DNA from: Leptoclinus maculatus
Lineage: Eukaryota; Chordata; Actinopteri; Perciformes; Stichaeidae
Assembly: GCA_032191485.1 (NCBI GenBank)
Contig: JAVDOI010000011.1
Span: 1,831,438 to 1,895,437 of the forward strand
Length of the DNA: 64,000 bases
Reading direction: 5' to 3'
Part shown: positions 61,101-64,000 of the stretch, piece after piece
Numbering within the stretch: position 1 is the first letter of the stretch
Layout: each line of letters opens with the position of its first letter
The notes under the pieces: model-generated
Databases searched by the model: none
What the model was told of the DNA's origin: nothing
The model's input: only the letters and a program-made list of their open reading frames with translations
Translations under genes and position numbers: made by a program

Positions 61101-62934
61101 GATTAAGTTTGCTCATCTTTCCAGATGACGGCACCGAGTTCAAGAGTCCCGATCAAGGCCTTTATCTAAGCCCGGTCCTTGCATCCTGCTTTCTTGTCGT
61201 CTTAATCACAAATATTGAAGTGATGCCGTGTTTGTCTTTGAGGTGAGGGAGCTGCAGCAGGAGAACGAGGGGAGTCTGAGGAAGCTGCAGGGGACAGCGG
61301 AGCAGTTTGAGTGGCTCTGTCAGCAACAGCGCTACTGGATGTGTTGTGTCAAGAGGTGGGTACTTTCTCCCCGAACGTCCACAAACACACACACACAGCA
61401 TCTGATACACAAATATCAAAACTCATTTAGCAACACGAACAAGCTGTTTACTGTCGATACCAGAGCGATGCTGGTTGTTTCGCATGAGAGAGAAATCACT
61501 GACAAGAATGTTTTACAGTTTTTACAGATTAAACAAACATTAATGCACTTTAGTTTAGGTATCCCACAAAATCTAATTGTGTGTAATCCACGTAATCATG
61601 AACCAGGAAGTATAAAGACCACAAAAACCCACACAGGTTGGTGGGAGTGGAGGTGTATTGACCCAGGAGACCTTATGTAACGCCACTTAGGTCATTATTT
61701 TAACCCAAACCACAATCTTTTCCTAAACCCAACTAAGTTGTTTCCTGTCAAGACGGAGGTTTATTTTGAAAAGACCGTGTGCACGTAACGAGCGGGAAAT
61801 TGACACGAGTTGCTGGACTGTCGCGGGAAAATGCGCAGAAAACAAGGAGTTACTTTTATGTCAGATATACATAGAACCGTTGATTAGCCTAGCTTAGCAT
61901 AAAGACTGGAAGCAGTTTGAGACAGCAAGCATGTAAAAGCTCAAACATATGTCAACCAACACCTTTAAAGCACATCATTTAACACGTTATCTATGTTTCT
62001 GTAAACTTTAGAGACGTTGATAGGTGTTTTTAGTTTACTTAAGACGGTGCCAGGCTAGCTGTTTCACTGTTTCCAGCCTTTATGCTAAGCTAAGCTAAGC
62101 TAAGCAGCTTCTGTCTGTTGCTACATATTTGTGCTATAGACTCTCAGCAAGAAAGAACTATTATAAAACTATTGCTTTGACATTATTAATTTATAACAGA
62201 AGGATTGATTGATAGTTAATGTTTTATTCCTCTACAGAACGTAACAAATCAAATACACCCCCTTAGTAGTAAAGGATGTCAATCTCTGGGAAACAACCCA
62301 CTCCACAGACCTCCATATGTAACCAGGACTCACATTACTGTATTAAGTTGAACTAGACGCTCACTCCCTGTATTTTGTACACCGTATATATGAAGAACAG
62401 CTGAGTTTAATGAGGAGATGCAGGATCTCCCACTGCTGCGTCTCTGTGCGTAAAAACAAAATGTATTTCTACAGATTCAAAGACAGCCTGATGGAGGAGA
62501 GAGACGCTCTGCTGCGACAGGTCATCATGTTGAAAAAGAAGGCCGAGAAGCTGAAGAAGAGTTTACATGAAGACGTCCTCTGTCCCCTGCAGGACACTAA
62601 CCGCTGTGACAGGTAAGGGGGGGGGGTGGACCGACGGATAGATGGGTTCAACACACAGTAAACTTATCACTATGATGAAGATACACATCTGTTGCCAGAG
62701 TTCAGCTCCGGAGTGTTTTAAAAAGGACTCCCACTGGCATTAAATAAAGAAAACAGAATTCCTCTTCGTCTTCCCATCATTTTTATACATTTTCCGCCGT
62801 GGCCCGCTCCTACATGCCTTTCTTTTCGAAGCAGTATAACATCGTGGGATGCGGATGCGGTGGCTGACCTGGAGTCTCGTGTGGAGAAGTCAAACATGCT
62901 GTACGCGGAGCTCTTTAACCAGGTACCGGTTTAA
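55122..62934 (+). CDS. Coiled-coil protein of unknown identity
   Basis: Seven exons: 55122-55212, 57012-57169, 58456-58712, 59830-59917, 61243-61355, 62475-62612, 62835-62922. They join without a stop into 933 nt (311 codons), phases 1, 0, 2, 0, 2, 2. If the last exon reads on, it adds VPV and stops at 62934 (314 aa); otherwise GTACCG at 62923 is a donor to an exon beyond this window. The protein starts MRRFFRAHRDEDYSQIQYLT and is almost wholly helical, with heptad-like Leu spacing (DLVDLLQQRVVLLAEA) and an 18-residue repeat in exon 3. Non-coil landmarks are FEWLCQQQRYWMCCVKRF, a Lys-rich KKKAEKLKKS and SNMLYAELFNQ near the end. No signal peptide, membrane segment or enzyme motif is visible. 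I do not recognise the family; a scaffold or cytoskeletal role would be a guess. The exon 3 donor appears to be GC rather than GT. Confidence 0.8.
56040..56545. repeat. Dispersed teleost repeat in intron 1 of the coiled-coil gene
   Basis: Contains GTCCACCAGGGGGCGACTCC, GTTCTATAGAAGTCTATGAG, GATTGACAGGTCTCTACCAC, AAGATGGCAACGGCC and CCAATGGGTGACGTCACGGT with GACTACGTCC. This succession is a high-copy interspersed element of teleosts. No coding capacity. Confidence 0.7.
58400..58421. repeat. (TG)n microsatellite before exon 3
   Basis: About 22 bp TG run in the intron just upstream of the exon 3 acceptor (58455). Confidence 0.9.
58594..58712 (+). repeat. 54-bp (18-aa) coding repeat in exon 3 of the coiled-coil gene
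   Basis: GAGCTGCACGCCGAGGCCCA occurs at 58594 and 58648, and a third, diverged unit starts at 58702 (GAGCTGCGCAGG) and runs across the splice into exon 4. Protein: ELHAEAQRRTLAAESLQT / ELHAEAHHRASLTESLQA / ELRRKTAELDELQDTNQT. Eighteen residues are compatible with helical repeats. Confidence 0.8.
60050..60200. repeat. Dispersed teleost repeat fragment in intron 4 of the coiled-coil gene
   Basis: GTTGCAACTATTGATTTTCAC, ATCTGCTGATTATTTTCTTG and TTAATCAACTAATCG: the same family as 27235-27590 and 40592-40760. Confidence 0.65.
61870..62115. mobile_element. Foldback (MITE-like) element, copy 2
   Basis: GATTAGCCTAGCTTAGCATA with AAGACTGGAAGC on the left and CTTTATGCTAAGCTAAGCTA on the right, with AAAGCTCAAACATATG and GTTGATAGGTGTTTTTAG between; all shared with 51783-52330. 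Lies in intron 5 of the coiled-coil gene. Confidence 0.65.
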
Positions 62935-64000
62935 TTCTCCTGCTTCTTAATCGTCGTATATATGCTGCATGGCTAAAGATGGCAAAGGACAGTTCACAAA
63001 CTCTTTTGCAATGGTGTCGAAGAACGGTTGCTCTACATGTACGAGTGCACCGGTTCAGTGTCTTAAAGTCTTTGTGTGGGGGAGACACGTACAAACCTCG
63101 GGGGTGAAATATTAGAGATTTATTAGGGAGGGCTAATATTCATCCGAGTACGGTTGCCAAACCTGAGAGGAGCAGTTTTCTGTCAGTTCTTCCAGAAATC
63201 AGGAGTACGTCTTGAGCAGGGGTGGTTCAGTTTCTGTCTTCTGCACTCTGAGAAATAAAGACCCAGAGGGGTTCAAACCCAGAACCATTTGCTTCTGAAG
63301 AACCTTTTCTTGTAAGACGAAGGGTTCTACAAAGAAAAGGACGCTTTTTTGGAAGAAAGAGTTCAAAGATTGTTGATCCTCTCAGCCCAAACACCCCCCA
63401 CATCTGTGATTAGGGGGTTTCTCGTTAGCACCCTGAGAAGGTGGAAAGGTTCTGAATAGAACCTCCAGAGAACCCTCTGTTTGGGTTCTTGGTAGATCTT
63501 TGTATTTTCCAAGAACCATGAGATGAACCTTTATTTTAAGAGCAACCTTTTCTGTATTAACACACTTCTGGATCAAAGACAAGAACCGATGTGAGGACTG
63601 AAACACAAGACATCTAAAAACAACAGAGCTAATATTCATGTGGGCGTGACTGCCAGTCCCTACAGGAGTTGTCACACAGCCAGAGCTCTGGAACTTCATG
63701 GGTACCAGACTCTCATCATCATTGTTTGTCTTTTAAAGGTTTCTTGAAACGGGGCGACCGCAGAATGTTCTTTAAAGAAGAGCTTAATGTACACCCATCC
63801 ATCCCAGTTCTCATTCTCAGAGAGTCAAATACCGTCGCTTTGTAACGCACAAGACACCCGGAAACAAGTGACTACAATGTAAACCCATCCGCGTCATTAT
63901 TGGACCCTTAGAGAGAATGCTTTGATGACACATGATCAGCCTTTCTCCATTCTTGTTGCAATCGGTCTTTACTTACTTACTCTACTATAAACTTGCAGGA
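62935..64000. other. Right flank; palindromic GAACC/GGTTC-rich repeat
   Basis: Beyond the last recognised exon. At about 63260-63780 the motifs GGTTCTACAAAGAA, AGAACC and GGTTCTTGG recur on both strands, typical of a dispersed inverted-repeat family. No further exon of the coiled-coil gene was found, but the window ends here. Confidence 0.45.

Overview
The window is vertebrate nuclear DNA, almost certainly from a ray-finned (teleost) fish. The genes have introns, the non-coding part is AT-rich and full of microsatellites, minisatellites and small DNA-transposon remnants of the kind common in teleosts, and the encoded proteins match vertebrate families. Five genes can be assembled exon by exon with consistent splice phases (HOPX, ARL9, SRP72, LEPROTL1 and a coiled-coil gene I cannot name). 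A sixth, THEGL, was pieced together from short exons. A seventh, SNAPC1-like, is a single intact open frame without introns.

Layout. 1-11.4 kb: no gene seen; it holds a 1.54-kb non-autonomous hAT-type element (5692-7231) built around an exact 16-bp tandem array, a T/A-rich foldback element (8158-8950) and a very long TG repeat (10408-10662). 11.7-17.8 kb: HOPX (+), two coding exons separated by a 5.9-kb intron carrying a 46-bp minisatellite. 18-23 kb: non-coding, with a long CA repeat. 23.3-31.3 kb: THEGL (-), with a 1.25-kb minisatellite in one intron. 33.0-35.3 kb: ARL9 (-), with a 27-bp minisatellite inside its coding sequence. 36.5-37.6 kb: intronless SNAPC1-like gene (-). 39.4-46.4 kb: SRP72 (-), 19 coding exons, 669 aa. 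47.2-50.2 kb: LEPROTL1 (+), 4 exons, 131 aa, divergent from SRP72. 50-55 kb: repeat-rich spacer. 55.1-62.9 kb: coiled-coil gene (+), 7 exons.

HOPX, THEGL, ARL9 and SRP72 occur in this order and relative orientation in human 4q12 (from memory), so this is an ancient syntenic block. LEPROTL1 (human 8p) and SNAPC1 (human 14q) do not belong to that block; SNAPC1 looks like a retroposed copy dropped between ARL9 and SRP72. The genes are not an operon and are functionally unrelated: a homeodomain-derived cofactor, a sperm microtubule-associated repeat protein, an ARF-like GTPase, an snRNA transcription factor subunit, a signal recognition particle subunit, an endosomal receptor-trafficking regulator and a coiled-coil protein.

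Limits: exon borders were set by eye from splice consensus, frame continuity and remembered homologues. UTRs and transcription starts are mostly unresolved. Repeat family names come from recognition, not a database search.
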